Below are positions 15,714 through 25,023 of a stretch of 64,000 bases of DNA, piece by piece. Source of the DNA: SFHK01 sp045538305. Lineage in GTDB: Bacteria > Bacillota > Clostridia > Christensenellales > Aristaeellaceae. A model generated the notes under the pieces. It worked only from the letters and a program-made list of their open reading frames with translations. It was not told the DNA's origin and made no database searches. The position numbers and the translations under genes were made by a program. The stretch spans positions 1 through 64,000 of the forward strand of contig JAZSRC010000033.1 of the NCBI GenBank assembly GCA_045538305.1, in the 5' to 3' direction. Every line of letters begins with the position of its first letter. Position 1 is the stretch's first letter.

Positions 15714-16550
15714 ATGGAGAATAATCGCGATCAGCTGTTTGAGGAAGATCTTAACATGGAGGATCAGCCGGAGACGGAGCGTGATTACGAGGCGGATGAC
15801 GAGTACGCCGAATATGAAGACGAGGAAGGCTACGTAGACGAAGAGGAGTATTCTGAGGAAGAATACGAGGAATACGAAGACGAAGAAGAGTTCGGAGACG
15901 AAGAAGAAGATACCGAGGAAGCTGAAGAGGAAGCCGAAGAGGACGACGAGGAAGAAGACGATACCAAGTACGTCTACCAGCTTCTGGAGTATCTGGAGGA
16001 AGCGCTTGTAAGCGGAACCAGCGTTCCTCTTACCAATAAGCGAATTGTAGATATTGACAAGTGTTTCGATATCATTCGCAATATTAAGGAAAATCTGCCC
16101 GACGGAATCCAGTTCGGTCTGAAGATTCATGCCGAAAGAGATCGCATCCTTGAAAGGGCGGAAAACATTGCAACTACCAAGGTCACTACTGCAAACGTCA
16201 AAGCGAAAACCGTGAAGGATGAAGCCGACGAATACGCGAAGAACACAGTAGGCAAAGCTAAGAACGACGCTAAGAATATCGTGCATGAGGCCGAGGAAAA
16301 GGCAAGAGCGATCGTTGAAAACGCTTCCAACAAAGCGAAGAAGATGATTAGCGAAAGCGAGATTATGCAGCGAGCAAGAACGGAAGCAGGCGTTCTGCTG
16401 GAAAATGCCCGTGTGGATGCCCATGAGCGCAGACTGAAGGCCGTAAACGATGCATATCGTCTACTGGATGCGCTTGAAAAGCAGACCGCCGGTATTACCG
16501 AAGCGATCGCGCGCAGGAAAAATGAAATGATCGGTAACGGAAATCGTTAA
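15714..16550 (+). CDS. acidic low-complexity and coiled-coil protein downstream of coaD
   Basis: Residues 1 to about 85 of this 278-residue protein are almost entirely Glu, Asp and Tyr. A folded segment with KYVYQLLEYLEEALVSGTSVPLTNKRIVDIDKCFDIIRNIKENLP follows (about 85-130), then a long Ala/Lys/Glu-rich coiled coil resembling ATP synthase b subunits or DivIVA-like tails. Related proteins after coaD in Clostridia are often annotated as ATPase-like, without proof. No signal peptide or membrane segment is present. The ATG follows a GGAGTG site, and a strong terminator lies 17 nt after the stop. Function unknown; a scaffold role fits the composition. Confidence 0.8.
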   Translation: MENNRDQLFEEDLNMEDQPETERDYEADDEYAEYEDEEGYVDEEEYSEEEYEEYEDEEEFGDEEEDTEEAEEEAEEDDEEEDDTKYVYQLLEYLEEALVSGTSVPLTNKRIVDIDKCFDIIRNIKENLPDGIQFGLKIHAERDRILERAENIATTKVTTANVKAKTVKDEADEYAKNTVGKAKNDAKNIVHEAEEKARAIVENASNKAKKMISESEIMQRARTEAGVLLENARVDAHERRLKAVNDAYRLLDALEKQTAGITEAIARRKNEMIGNGNR

Positions 16551-16567
16551 TCAGAGTTGTATACATA

Positions 16568-16602
16568 GACACCGCACTTGAAAATGGTGCGGTGTCTTTT
16601 TT
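16568..16602 (+). terminator. intrinsic terminator after the coaD operon
   Basis: A perfect 10-bp stem (GACACCGCAC at 16568-16577 with GTGCGGTGTC at 16587-16596) and a run of six T follow the acidic-protein gene. Confidence 0.9.
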
Positions 16603-16687
16603 GTTTGCTATTATCAATCGGCATGAATTAAATAAAAAGTGTGCATAATGAAAGCATTCCAATATCAAAAGGGCGGAGGAAACCAAA

Positions 16688-19600
16688 ATGCCGGATGGTT
16701 CAATGGAAAAAGCGCATATGCATTTTTTGTTTCATGAATGCATGCCGATAAAGAAATACATTGAGAGGCGGGAAAATGATCGGATCGTCAAAAACGCGGA
16801 AGAATTAAGGAAGCTCTGTGCAGGTACGACAGAGGGACTGGAATTCTTTGTTCATCATATCCGGACGATGAAAGTATTCTCGGATACTGCAAAAGGAAAT
16901 CTTCAACGTAATAAACGGCTGTATACTTCATGCTCCAGAATGCGAAAATGGGCAAAAACGCTTCTGAACATGGGAAACAATACCATTACTGAGGGGTATA
17001 TTGAGAAAGAGATTGCATTGTTTGATGAAAAGGAGCTATTGCGCGCGGAAGAAATCTGGGCAGCGCCTGATTTTTTGCGTGAGGAAGCTTATCGTGAGTT
17101 TTGCCTGGTTGGTGAAGAGGCGGTATCCATTCAGAATGAGTGGTACAGCGCAGAATTGTTCGCAGAGAACGGCGGCGAAATTCCGCCGGAACGGACTCAT
17201 CCGGCTTTTTTCGAGCACGTGCTGAAAATGGCTGCAGAGCTTGAAAGTACGGAACTTCGTGAGAAAGTGGAAAAGCGCCTTGCGTTGATTGGACGAAGTG
17301 AGGAAAGCTGTATTTTGCTGTCGGGAAGAATGCAGGCGCAGTGTCTTTTGAAACTGGGCAACCTTTTATCTGCGATGTATACGCTTGACAAAATGGATTG
17401 GGCCGACGTTTTTGCGCGCGTGAGCTTTACGGAGAAGGCTCTGATCATGGATCCGGCCGGTATATATAATCAGATGGATGAGGATTCGAAGGATGCTATA
17501 AGAAGAGAATGCGCGCATATATCCAGAGCTACAGGATTTCCGGAACGCGTCGTAGCCCTTAAAGCGCTGGAAATTGCAAAGGAAGAACCGTCTAAAGGAA
17601 TTACAAGCGCCTTGTATACGGACGACGGCAGGATCAGACTTTCCGAAAAGCTGGATGCGGATCGTAACGATATAAGGAGTATGGCGCCGGATCGGGGCGG
17701 AAAAAGATTCGTTCTTGCATACGCTGCCTTGTTTGCGTGTCTGATGATCTTTTTGTCTATAATTTCGGGCGCAGCTTCCTTTTTTGCTGCCGTACCGGCG
17801 GTTTGGCTTGTAACGGGATATATTCTCAGGTATCTCGTTTCCAAATTCATTCAAACGCGGCCTCTGTTGAAACTGGATATCCGAAATGTACCGGAGGATG
17901 CAAAAACGCTCGTAGTGATTCCAGCGCTGATTGCAAGCGCCGAAAGAGGACGCGCACTTGTATTTCAGCTGGAAACGCATGCGGCGCTTGACAAGAATAA
18001 AAATGTGGATTTTCTGCTTCTGGGGGATTTTTCCGACAGTCAGAACGAACACAATGAGGAAGATACCGAAATCCTTACAGCTGTTAATGAAGAAATCAGA
18101 CTCGCCAACCTGAGATCCGATAGGGAACGGTTCTACTATCTGAACCGAAACCGGACCTGGAACGAAGCGGATGGGAAATGGATGGGACACGAAAGAAAGA
18201 GAGGAGCGCTGACGGACCTGAATCATCTGATCCTGACAGGGGAAAACAGGTTTCTGGCGGAAGGCAGCAATGCAGCGCGTATGTACGGCGGATACAGGTA
18301 TGTAATCACGATGGATGCCGATACGGAAATGATTCCCGGTACCATAGAAAGGCTGATCGGAACAATTCATCATCCGTTGAATATGCCTAAAGAAGATGGA
18401 AGCGGCTTTGCAGTGATTCAACCGCGCATGGAATTTTCGTCTATGCGCCTCACCAATCGGTTTATGCAGCTGTTTGCAGGTGATTCCGGTACGGATACGT
18501 ATACATCCTGCGCGTCCGATCTTTATCAGGATTTCACCGGAAACGGCATTTTTTCAGGAAAAGGTATATACGACGTTCGCGCCTTCTATACCAGGCTTGA
18601 CGGTGCTTTTGAAGATGGCACAATACTGAGCCATGATATGATAGAAGGAATTGTATCCTCCTGCGCCTATGCCGGAGATGTCGTTGTATATGAAGGAATT
18701 CCATCGACCCCTCAATCCTACCTGAAGCGCCTTGAAAGGTGGACCAGAGGAGATTGGCAGCTGCTCAAATACGTGTTTGGCAAAATCCATCTTACTTCCT
18801 TTGACAGATTCAAGGTGATTGACAACTGCATAAGAAGCCTTGCATATCCCTCCATAGTCCTGATGATGATTTTTGCCGTATGGTTTGACGAGGCAGCATT
18901 TTTGGTTATGGCGCTTGCTGCGCTGTTTCTGCCATGTGTTTTTTCCAGAGGCCGCGGGTTTTGTCAGGCGGCAGGTCAGCTGCTGCTGCTTCCGTCTACG
19001 GCGGTTTATGCATCTTTAGGGGCGTGCCGCGCGCTGTACAGAATGCTGATCAGCAAAAAAGGCATGCTCGAATGGGTTACGGCTGCGGATGCCGATAAAG
19101 AATCGTCCGCCGGGAACACGGAGGGAATTGCGCTTGCATTGCTTCTGATACCTGCGCTCATGCGTGTGGAATGGATTCTGTATGCGCTGGTTCTTGCTTT
19201 TGCATTTGTTATGGGGAAACCGTATTTGAGGATGCTGTCGAGAGAAAATGATGAGGAACCGCTGTCTACGCAATCATATGCGCTTTTGATGGAGCTTGCT
19301 CGTGAAACATGGCGCTATTTTGATAAATATGTACCGCTTTCGGGGAACGGTCTTCCGCCTGACAACGTTCAGCTGGATCCGCCAAAGGGAGAAGCGTTCC
19401 GGACGTCGCCTACCAATATTGGTCTGTATCTGGTTTCCTGTATTTCGGCAAATGAGCTTGGACTGATTGATGAAAGCGAAATGCTCGCGCGAATCCGGGT
19501 AACGCTGAAAACGCTGGACGGACTCTCAAAATGGAACGGCCTTATCTATAACTGGTATGATACCCAAACGCTTGAAGCCATGAAGCCCAGATATGTTTCC

Positions 19601-22600
19601 AGTGTTGACTGCGGAAATTTGCTTTCCTGTCTGGTTTTGGTCAGAAACTATATCGGAAATACGGATGAACGGGTTAAGCGTGTAGTGAACCGCCTGATTG
19701 CGGATATGGATTTTTCAGGCTTGTACAATAAAAGACGCAAGCTTTTCAGGATTGGTTATGATTTGGAGCATAATCGCGCCAGCGAATCGTATTATGACCT
19801 TCTGGCGTCGGAAGCCCGGATTCTGAGCTATGTAACAATGGCTGAAAAGGGGATTGAGAGTAAGCATTGGGCAAGGCTCGGCCGTCCTGTGGCCGGGGTC
19901 CATGGAAAAGGAACTCTGCTTTCGTGGAGCGGAACCATGTTTGAATACATGATGCCATTTTTGTTTATGCCTTCCGCCGCCCGATCGCTTCTTGGCGTCT
20001 CTGCTGCCGGCGTAATCCGCGCGCAGATGCAGGATGCTGCAAGGCATGGCCGCCCATGGGGGGTATCTGAATGTGCATACCGGGCTTTTGACGCCGACAT
20101 GAATTATCAGTATCGGGCGTTTGGCATAGACGCCGTGTCGATATCCCCAAAAGCATACGGAAATGTTATTGCACCCTATGCAACGATGCTTGCTCTGCGT
20201 ATAAAGCCCAAGGAAGCGGTTGAAAACTTGAAGGCGCTTAAGCGGGAAGGATTAAAAGGTATGTTCGGTATGTATGAAGCGGCGGACTATACCCAAAGAG
20301 ATATTCCCGAAACCGTGTATTGCTATATGACGCACCATCAGGGCATGGCGTTATGCGCATTGTGCAATGCCCTCACTGGAAACCGGCTGAATGAGTTTTT
20401 TATGGCGCATCCGAGAGAACGCGCTCTTTCGCTGCTTCTGAATGAAAAGCAGGCAGCTCCGGTTTTGCGGTTTAGAAGAAAACAAAGCACTGCAAACGGC
20501 AGCATGATGATAAGATCTCAGCGCGCCAAAAAGGCGCTGGAAGCAACGGAAAGGAATGCATCTGCGATTGCAGGGTATGAGGGGCATCTCTTGTTTGGCG
20601 GCGGCGCAGACGGGTATATTGATAACAACGGAAACGGGTATTACAGAAAAAACGGCATATATGCCAATATGTTTCATGGAGACAGTACCCGATATGACGA
20701 ACGGATCCTTCCGAGAATATATGAAGACGAGCACGAAGTGGCGTTAGAACGTGCAAAGTTTGACGCGGGATATGCGGAGTTTTCTGCTCAAACCTCAAAC
20801 GCTGCATATACGATAACGGTATGTATATCGCCGGAGGACGGCAGAATGCTTATGCGCGTAACGGCAAAATCATTGGGTGGATGCGTGCGCATTGGCGTCA
20901 GACAGTCATTTCGCGTAGCGTTGGCAAATGCGGATGTCATCAGCGCCCATCCTGTATTTTCGAGTGTTTTTATCAGAACATTCCGTTCATCGCTTAACTG
21001 TGTGACAAATGAAAAACGTCCCAGAAGAAACGAAGGCTCCGGCGTTCGACTGGAGCATTCTTTGTGGGGGATTGATATTGCTGAAAGGGATCGCAGGAAG
21101 CTTCGAAGCTGTACAGGGCTGACAGACGATACGTATCCGCAGCTCTTTGCGCAAAGCGCGGTAGAAGGCGAAATGTGGGTATCGCCGGAGCGTTCTCTAA
21201 AAGCGTTTTTTTCACTGAGCATGACAGAACGCAGGCCCGAGGGTGACAGCGACTATGTGGATGACGGCATATTCCAAAGGGCGCTTACTCTGTCGAACGC
21301 GCATATGCGGACGATTCTTTTGTTTCTCTCTATACCGGGAAATGAGTACCGTCTTCTGGATAAGGCTTCCCGGTTTCTGATTGAAAATAAACCGATACTT
21401 CTGAGTACCGGAGACGGAATACGCATAACAGGGCGGGAGCTATGGCCGTTTGGCATCTCGGGGGAACGTCCGATTTTGCTTATGTACGTAAATGAATCCA
21501 GCGCTCATCAGGATATACGCCGGATAATCTGCGCGCATGAGTTTTACGGATACTTTGGCATTCGCCCTTCGCTCGTCTTTGTTTATGCATCTTCAGGCGA
21601 ATACTGTGAGCCGATCCGGGATGCAATCGATTCTGCAATCAGCGCCAGTCACTTAAATGCTTCCCGTTTCATTGAAGGCGGCGTTTTTGTAATCGAAAAA
21701 GCCCGCCTCGACAGCCGAGGTGCATATCTTCTTGAAAAGCTGGCCTGTTTATCCGTAAAGCGCGATTTTCTTTCCGACGTCAGGGCATGCATAAGGTGCG
21801 CGCCCGTCGTCATGGCGACGGTTCGTCATGCCCGGATGAGGGAAAGCCTTCCGGATATGAAGAGAATTGCGTATAACGGCTATGGCGGATATTTGGAGGA
21901 TGGGCGGGGCTATGCAATTGATGTGTTGCCCGGAAGAGATACGCCGGCTCCATGGATCAATGTTTTGTCAAATGAAGAATTCGGCGCAATCATTACGGAA
22001 AAAGGCGGAGGCTTCCTCTGGCATGGAAACAGCCGTATGGGGCGGTTGACGCCGTTTGATAATGAACCGGCTTCCAGCGGTTATCCTTTTAAGCTGTTTT
22101 TGCTGGATGAAGAAGTGTATGCTCCGTTTACGCCGATGGGAGAGCAGCGGGGCGCGTATCGCGTTTTGCATATGCCGGGAGAAACGGTATTCGAGTCGGA
22201 AACGGACGCCTATCGGATGAGCGCACATATGCATGTGGGGATGCGCGAAAAGCTGTTGTGCGTACGCATGCATATTGAAAACACCGCCAATGAAAACAGA
22301 CAATTTGAAATCATGGCAACAGTGGATTTTCTTATGGGCGCGAGTATAGGGGATAAACGACTTCTTAAGGTCTTTAAAAACGGAGATACGCTGTTTGCAC
22401 AGGGGAAAATGGATGGATTGGGATATGCTGCCTTAAAAGGCGGAGACATCAGCGATTTATCGGTATTTCCCGATATCATAAGCCGGCAAGAAACGGAACA
22501 GAAGCAATGGATTCGAAAGAACACAGCGTTGGACGCGGGAAAGGCTGCGGATATTCTTTTCTTAATCGGTTGGGCAAAGGATGAAAAGAAAGCGCTGGAA

Positions 22601-24139
22601 ACAATTGAAAACTATTCCTATGAAGAATCGCATGCGGAAACCATGAAATACTGGAATGAAACGCTGGGACGCGTGAAAGTGGACACAAGGGACTTTGTAA
22701 GAAATGCGCTTGTAAACAGATTTCTTAAATACCAGACGCTTGCTTGCCGTGTATTTGCCAAAACCGGTATGTATCAGCCGGGCGGTGCGATTGGTATGCG
22801 CGATCAGCTGCAGGATATGCTGTCGGTTTTGTATATGCAGCCGGATTATGTAAGACAGCATATTCTAGACTGCGCAGCGCATCAGTTCCGCGACGGAGAC
22901 GGCATGCACTGGTGGCATGCACCTCGAACCGGCGTAAGAACGAGGATATCTGACGATATATTGTTCCTTCCCTATGTAACAAGCGAGTATATCAGGCAAA
23001 CAGGTGACAGCGGAATTCTTATGGAAATCATTCCGTTCCTTGAAAATGAAGATATACCCGAAGGACGAGAAGATTGGTATGGGGAAGGACGAGTATCCAA
23101 AGAAGAAGCCAGCTTACACGAGCATATCATGCGCGCATTCAGTCGGGCTGACAAAGCGGGAAATCATGGGCTTGCCAAAATGGGCACGGGCGATTGGAAC
23201 GATGGCATGAACCGGATCGGAGATCGCGGCGATGGTGAAAGCGTATGGCTTAGCGAGTTTTTGTCGTATACGGCTTTGGAATATGCTTTCTTTGCGCCAG
23301 AACCGGATAAGAAGTACCTGAAAGAACTCTCCGAACGGATGAAAGTGTCCGTAGAGAACAGTGCGTGGGACGGAGGCTGGTATCTTCGCGCGTTTGATGA
23401 TGACGGAAACAAAATCGGAAGCAAAGATTGTGCGGAATGCCGGATTGACGGAATCTCGCAAGCCTGGGCTGTTATAAACAGGCAGGATCCTCTTCGGGCC
23501 GCTCAGGCAATTGAAAGCGCCAGGGAGCACCTGGTAGATGATGATCTGCCTTTGATCCGTTTGCTGACTCCTCCGTTTACGGGCAATGGGCCGGATCCGG
23601 GATATATTGCCGAATATCCGGCGGGTATTCGTGAAAACGGAGGGCAGTATACGCATGCAGCATGCTGGCTGGTTCTTGCGTATGCGAAGCTGAATAAGGC
23701 GGATATGGCCTGGAAACTCTTTGACATGCTGCTTCCATCGATCCGAACGGATACGGAGGATAAGGTATTGAAATACCGGGGAGAGCCATATGTGATTGCT
23801 GCAGACATATCCGGAGAATACCCTAGGCGCGGCGTTTGTGGATGGACATGGTATACCGGCGCTGCGGCGTGGGCTGTCCGGGTGATGTACGAAAGCCTTA
23901 TAGGGCTGAAAATCGAAGGAAGCCGAGTCAAAATGCAGGCGCTTCTTCCTTCGTGGATGGATGAAGTGAGCGCTGAAATACGAGAAGGCGAAAGTGTATA
24001 CCGCTTGAGAAGCGTAAAGGGTGTAAGCGGGGTAACGATTGATGGAAACGGTACAGAGAACGATTGGATTGAGCTTACGGATGATGGACATATGCACGAT
24101 GCAGTCTTCCCGGCGCTTGCGCAAACAGAAAAAGTGTGA
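16688..24139 (+). CDS. cyclic beta-1,2-glucan synthase-like protein (GT84 - glycoamylase-like - GH94)
   Basis: This is a 2483-residue multidomain enzyme. After a soluble N-terminus come membrane helices at about 338-385. A GT84-type glycosyltransferase follows (about 405-700) with an MDADTE metal motif near 541 and ERWTRGDWQ near 680, then more membrane helices (about 718-845). The next module is a glycoamylase-like region (about 1030-1250, with AFGIDAVSISPKAYG and HHQGMALCAL). Two beta-sandwich regions lead to a C-terminal GH94 (alpha/alpha)6 domain (about 2000-2400) with GDWNDGM near 2167. This is the architecture of NdvB/Cgs, which polymerises, cyclises and trims beta-1,2-glucan from UDP-glucose. 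It is shorter than the roughly 2800-residue proteobacterial forms. GGAGG lies 8 nt before the ATG. Confidence 0.88.
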   Translation: MPDGSMEKAHMHFLFHECMPIKKYIERRENDRIVKNAEELRKLCAGTTEGLEFFVHHIRTMKVFSDTAKGNLQRNKRLYTSCSRMRKWAKTLLNMGNNTITEGYIEKEIALFDEKELLRAEEIWAAPDFLREEAYREFCLVGEEAVSIQNEWYSAELFAENGGEIPPERTHPAFFEHVLKMAAELESTELREKVEKRLALIGRSEESCILLSGRMQAQCLLKLGNLLSAMYTLDKMDWADVFARVSFTEKALIMDPAGIYNQMDEDSKDAIRRECAHISRATGFPERVVALKALEIAKEEPSKGITSALYTDDGRIRLSEKLDADRNDIRSMAPDRGGKRFVLAYAALFACLMIFLSIISGAASFFAAVPAVWLVTGYILRYLVSKFIQTRPLLKLDIRNVPEDAKTLVVIPALIASAERGRALVFQLETHAALDKNKNVDFLLLGDFSDSQNEHNEEDTEILTAVNEEIRLANLRSDRERFYYLNRNRTWNEADGKWMGHERKRGALTDLNHLILTGENRFLAEGSNAARMYGGYRYVITMDADTEMIPGTIERLIGTIHHPLNMPKEDGSGFAVIQPRMEFSSMRLTNRFMQLFAGDSGTDTYTSCASDLYQDFTGNGIFSGKGIYDVRAFYTRLDGAFEDGTILSHDMIEGIVSSCAYAGDVVVYEGIPSTPQSYLKRLERWTRGDWQLLKYVFGKIHLTSFDRFKVIDNCIRSLAYPSIVLMMIFAVWFDEAAFLVMALAALFLPCVFSRGRGFCQAAGQLLLLPSTAVYASLGACRALYRMLISKKGMLEWVTAADADKESSAGNTEGIALALLLIPALMRVEWILYALVLAFAFVMGKPYLRMLSRENDEEPLSTQSYALLMELARETWRYFDKYVPLSGNGLPPDNVQLDPPKGEAFRTSPTNIGLYLVSCISANELGLIDESEMLARIRVTLKTLDGLSKWNGLIYNWYDTQTLEAMKPRYVSSVDCGNLLSCLVLVRNYIGNTDERVKRVVNRLIADMDFSGLYNKRRKLFRIGYDLEHNRASESYYDLLASEARILSYVTMAEKGIESKHWARLGRPVAGVHGKGTLLSWSGTMFEYMMPFLFMPSAARSLLGVSAAGVIRAQMQDAARHGRPWGVSECAYRAFDADMNYQYRAFGIDAVSISPKAYGNVIAPYATMLALRIKPKEAVENLKALKREGLKGMFGMYEAADYTQRDIPETVYCYMTHHQGMALCALCNALTGNRLNEFFMAHPRERALSLLLNEKQAAPVLRFRRKQSTANGSMMIRSQRAKKALEATERNASAIAGYEGHLLFGGGADGYIDNNGNGYYRKNGIYANMFHGDSTRYDERILPRIYEDEHEVALERAKFDAGYAEFSAQTSNAAYTITVCISPEDGRMLMRVTAKSLGGCVRIGVRQSFRVALANADVISAHPVFSSVFIRTFRSSLNCVTNEKRPRRNEGSGVRLEHSLWGIDIAERDRRKLRSCTGLTDDTYPQLFAQSAVEGEMWVSPERSLKAFFSLSMTERRPEGDSDYVDDGIFQRALTLSNAHMRTILLFLSIPGNEYRLLDKASRFLIENKPILLSTGDGIRITGRELWPFGISGERPILLMYVNESSAHQDIRRIICAHEFYGYFGIRPSLVFVYASSGEYCEPIRDAIDSAISASHLNASRFIEGGVFVIEKARLDSRGAYLLEKLACLSVKRDFLSDVRACIRCAPVVMATVRHARMRESLPDMKRIAYNGYGGYLEDGRGYAIDVLPGRDTPAPWINVLSNEEFGAIITEKGGGFLWHGNSRMGRLTPFDNEPASSGYPFKLFLLDEEVYAPFTPMGEQRGAYRVLHMPGETVFESETDAYRMSAHMHVGMREKLLCVRMHIENTANENRQFEIMATVDFLMGASIGDKRLLKVFKNGDTLFAQGKMDGLGYAALKGGDISDLSVFPDIISRQETEQKQWIRKNTALDAGKAADILFLIGWAKDEKKALETIENYSYEESHAETMKYWNETLGRVKVDTRDFVRNALVNRFLKYQTLACRVFAKTGMYQPGGAIGMRDQLQDMLSVLYMQPDYVRQHILDCAAHQFRDGDGMHWWHAPRTGVRTRISDDILFLPYVTSEYIRQTGDSGILMEIIPFLENEDIPEGREDWYGEGRVSKEEASLHEHIMRAFSRADKAGNHGLAKMGTGDWNDGMNRIGDRGDGESVWLSEFLSYTALEYAFFAPEPDKKYLKELSERMKVSVENSAWDGGWYLRAFDDDGNKIGSKDCAECRIDGISQAWAVINRQDPLRAAQAIESAREHLVDDDLPLIRLLTPPFTGNGPDPGYIAEYPAGIRENGGQYTHAACWLVLAYAKLNKADMAWKLFDMLLPSIRTDTEDKVLKYRGEPYVIAADISGEYPRRGVCGWTWYTGAAAWAVRVMYESLIGLKIEGSRVKMQALLPSWMDEVSAEIREGESVYRLRSVKGVSGVTIDGNGTENDWIELTDDGHMHDAVFPALAQTEKV

Positions 24140-24170
24140 TACGCTATGAAAAAAACGGAGGATACAGCGG

Positions 24171-24941
24171 ATGTTTACAGGTATACAGATTTCAAGCCTC
24201 AAAAAGCTCCTTACGAACCGTGAAGCGGTTACGCAGGTTATGCTGAAACTGAAGTCGATAGGATTTACCCATACCCAGCTACAGTGGATAGATAAAAGCA
24301 TTCAGCCCTCGGAGATTGCTGAAGGTCTCTTGGTAAGCGGCCTGATCCCGCTTGGCACGCAGGAAAAATATGATGAATGCATGCGGGACTTGGATTATTT
24401 CATAAGGCTGAACCGCGCTTGCAAAACCGATGAAATCTGTATAAGCGGAATCCCTGATAGGTATGAAGGCTTTGAAGGTATTATGAAATATACCGAGGAA
24501 GTAAGGGAGCTATACAACAGACTGGCCGGAGAGGGGATCCGCTTATCGTATCATCCCGTAAAAAATGATTTCAGATACTCGGGCGGGAAACCTTCAGCGG
24601 AAATTGTGCTGGACGAAATTCCGATGCTTGAAATTGTACCCGATACCAACCAGCTGATGCGGGCGAGCATGGACGTTTGCGCATTCATCACGCGCTATGC
24701 TGGAAGAATGCGGATGATCCACTTTAAAGATATGGAATCGACGCTGGATTCTGCGCCCCTTACGCCTGTAGGAAGGGGATGCACGCCGTTTCCCTCCTTC
24801 ATGCCTGACATTATGCGGGCGGATATCCGCTATCTTCTTGTGGAGCAGGAAACCTGGAGCGACGATCCGTTTTTGTGCATGCAGGAAAGCTGGTGCTACG
24901 TCCAATCGATGGTTGATGAGAGTAATCTGCATAAAGGCTGA
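24171..24941 (+). CDS. sugar phosphate isomerase/epimerase-like TIM barrel
   Basis: This 256-residue protein resembles the xylose-isomerase-like TIM-barrel family. Segments carrying candidate divalent metal ligands are LSYHPVKNDF (about 124-133), LEIVPDTNQL, MRMIHFKDME and LLVEQETWSDDP. Members isomerise or epimerise sugars, or cleave or dehydrate inositol derivatives, and the exact reaction cannot be told from sequence. It lies 31 nt after the glucan synthase with a GGAGG site and ends at a terminator, so the two are probably cotranscribed. A role on glucan-derived sugars is inference. Confidence 0.8.
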   Translation: MFTGIQISSLKKLLTNREAVTQVMLKLKSIGFTHTQLQWIDKSIQPSEIAEGLLVSGLIPLGTQEKYDECMRDLDYFIRLNRACKTDEICISGIPDRYEGFEGIMKYTEEVRELYNRLAGEGIRLSYHPVKNDFRYSGGKPSAEIVLDEIPMLEIVPDTNQLMRASMDVCAFITRYAGRMRMIHFKDMESTLDSAPLTPVGRGCTPFPSFMPDIMRADIRYLLVEQETWSDDPFLCMQESWCYVQSMVDESNLHKG

Positions 24942-24973
24942 TACGAAAGAGATACAATGGAATAAGGATAAAA

Positions 24974-25018
24974 ACTACCAGGTTATGACGTATTCCCATA
25001 ACCCGGCAGTTTTTATTT
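24974..25018. terminator. bidirectional terminator between the isomerase and ABC exporter genes
   Basis: The arms at 24974-24987 and 24997-25010 pair over 14 bp; on the minus strand every position pairs, counting G-U. T-rich tracts flank both sides. It can end both the rightward glucan synthase operon and the leftward ABC operon. Confidence 0.8.
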
Positions 25019-25023
25019 TTCTA

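Noticed and set aside
23114..24301. 395-codon minus-strand frame
   Set aside because: Antisense to the GH94 domain of the glucan synthase; low-complexity, His/Arg/Ile-rich composition typical of shadow frames.
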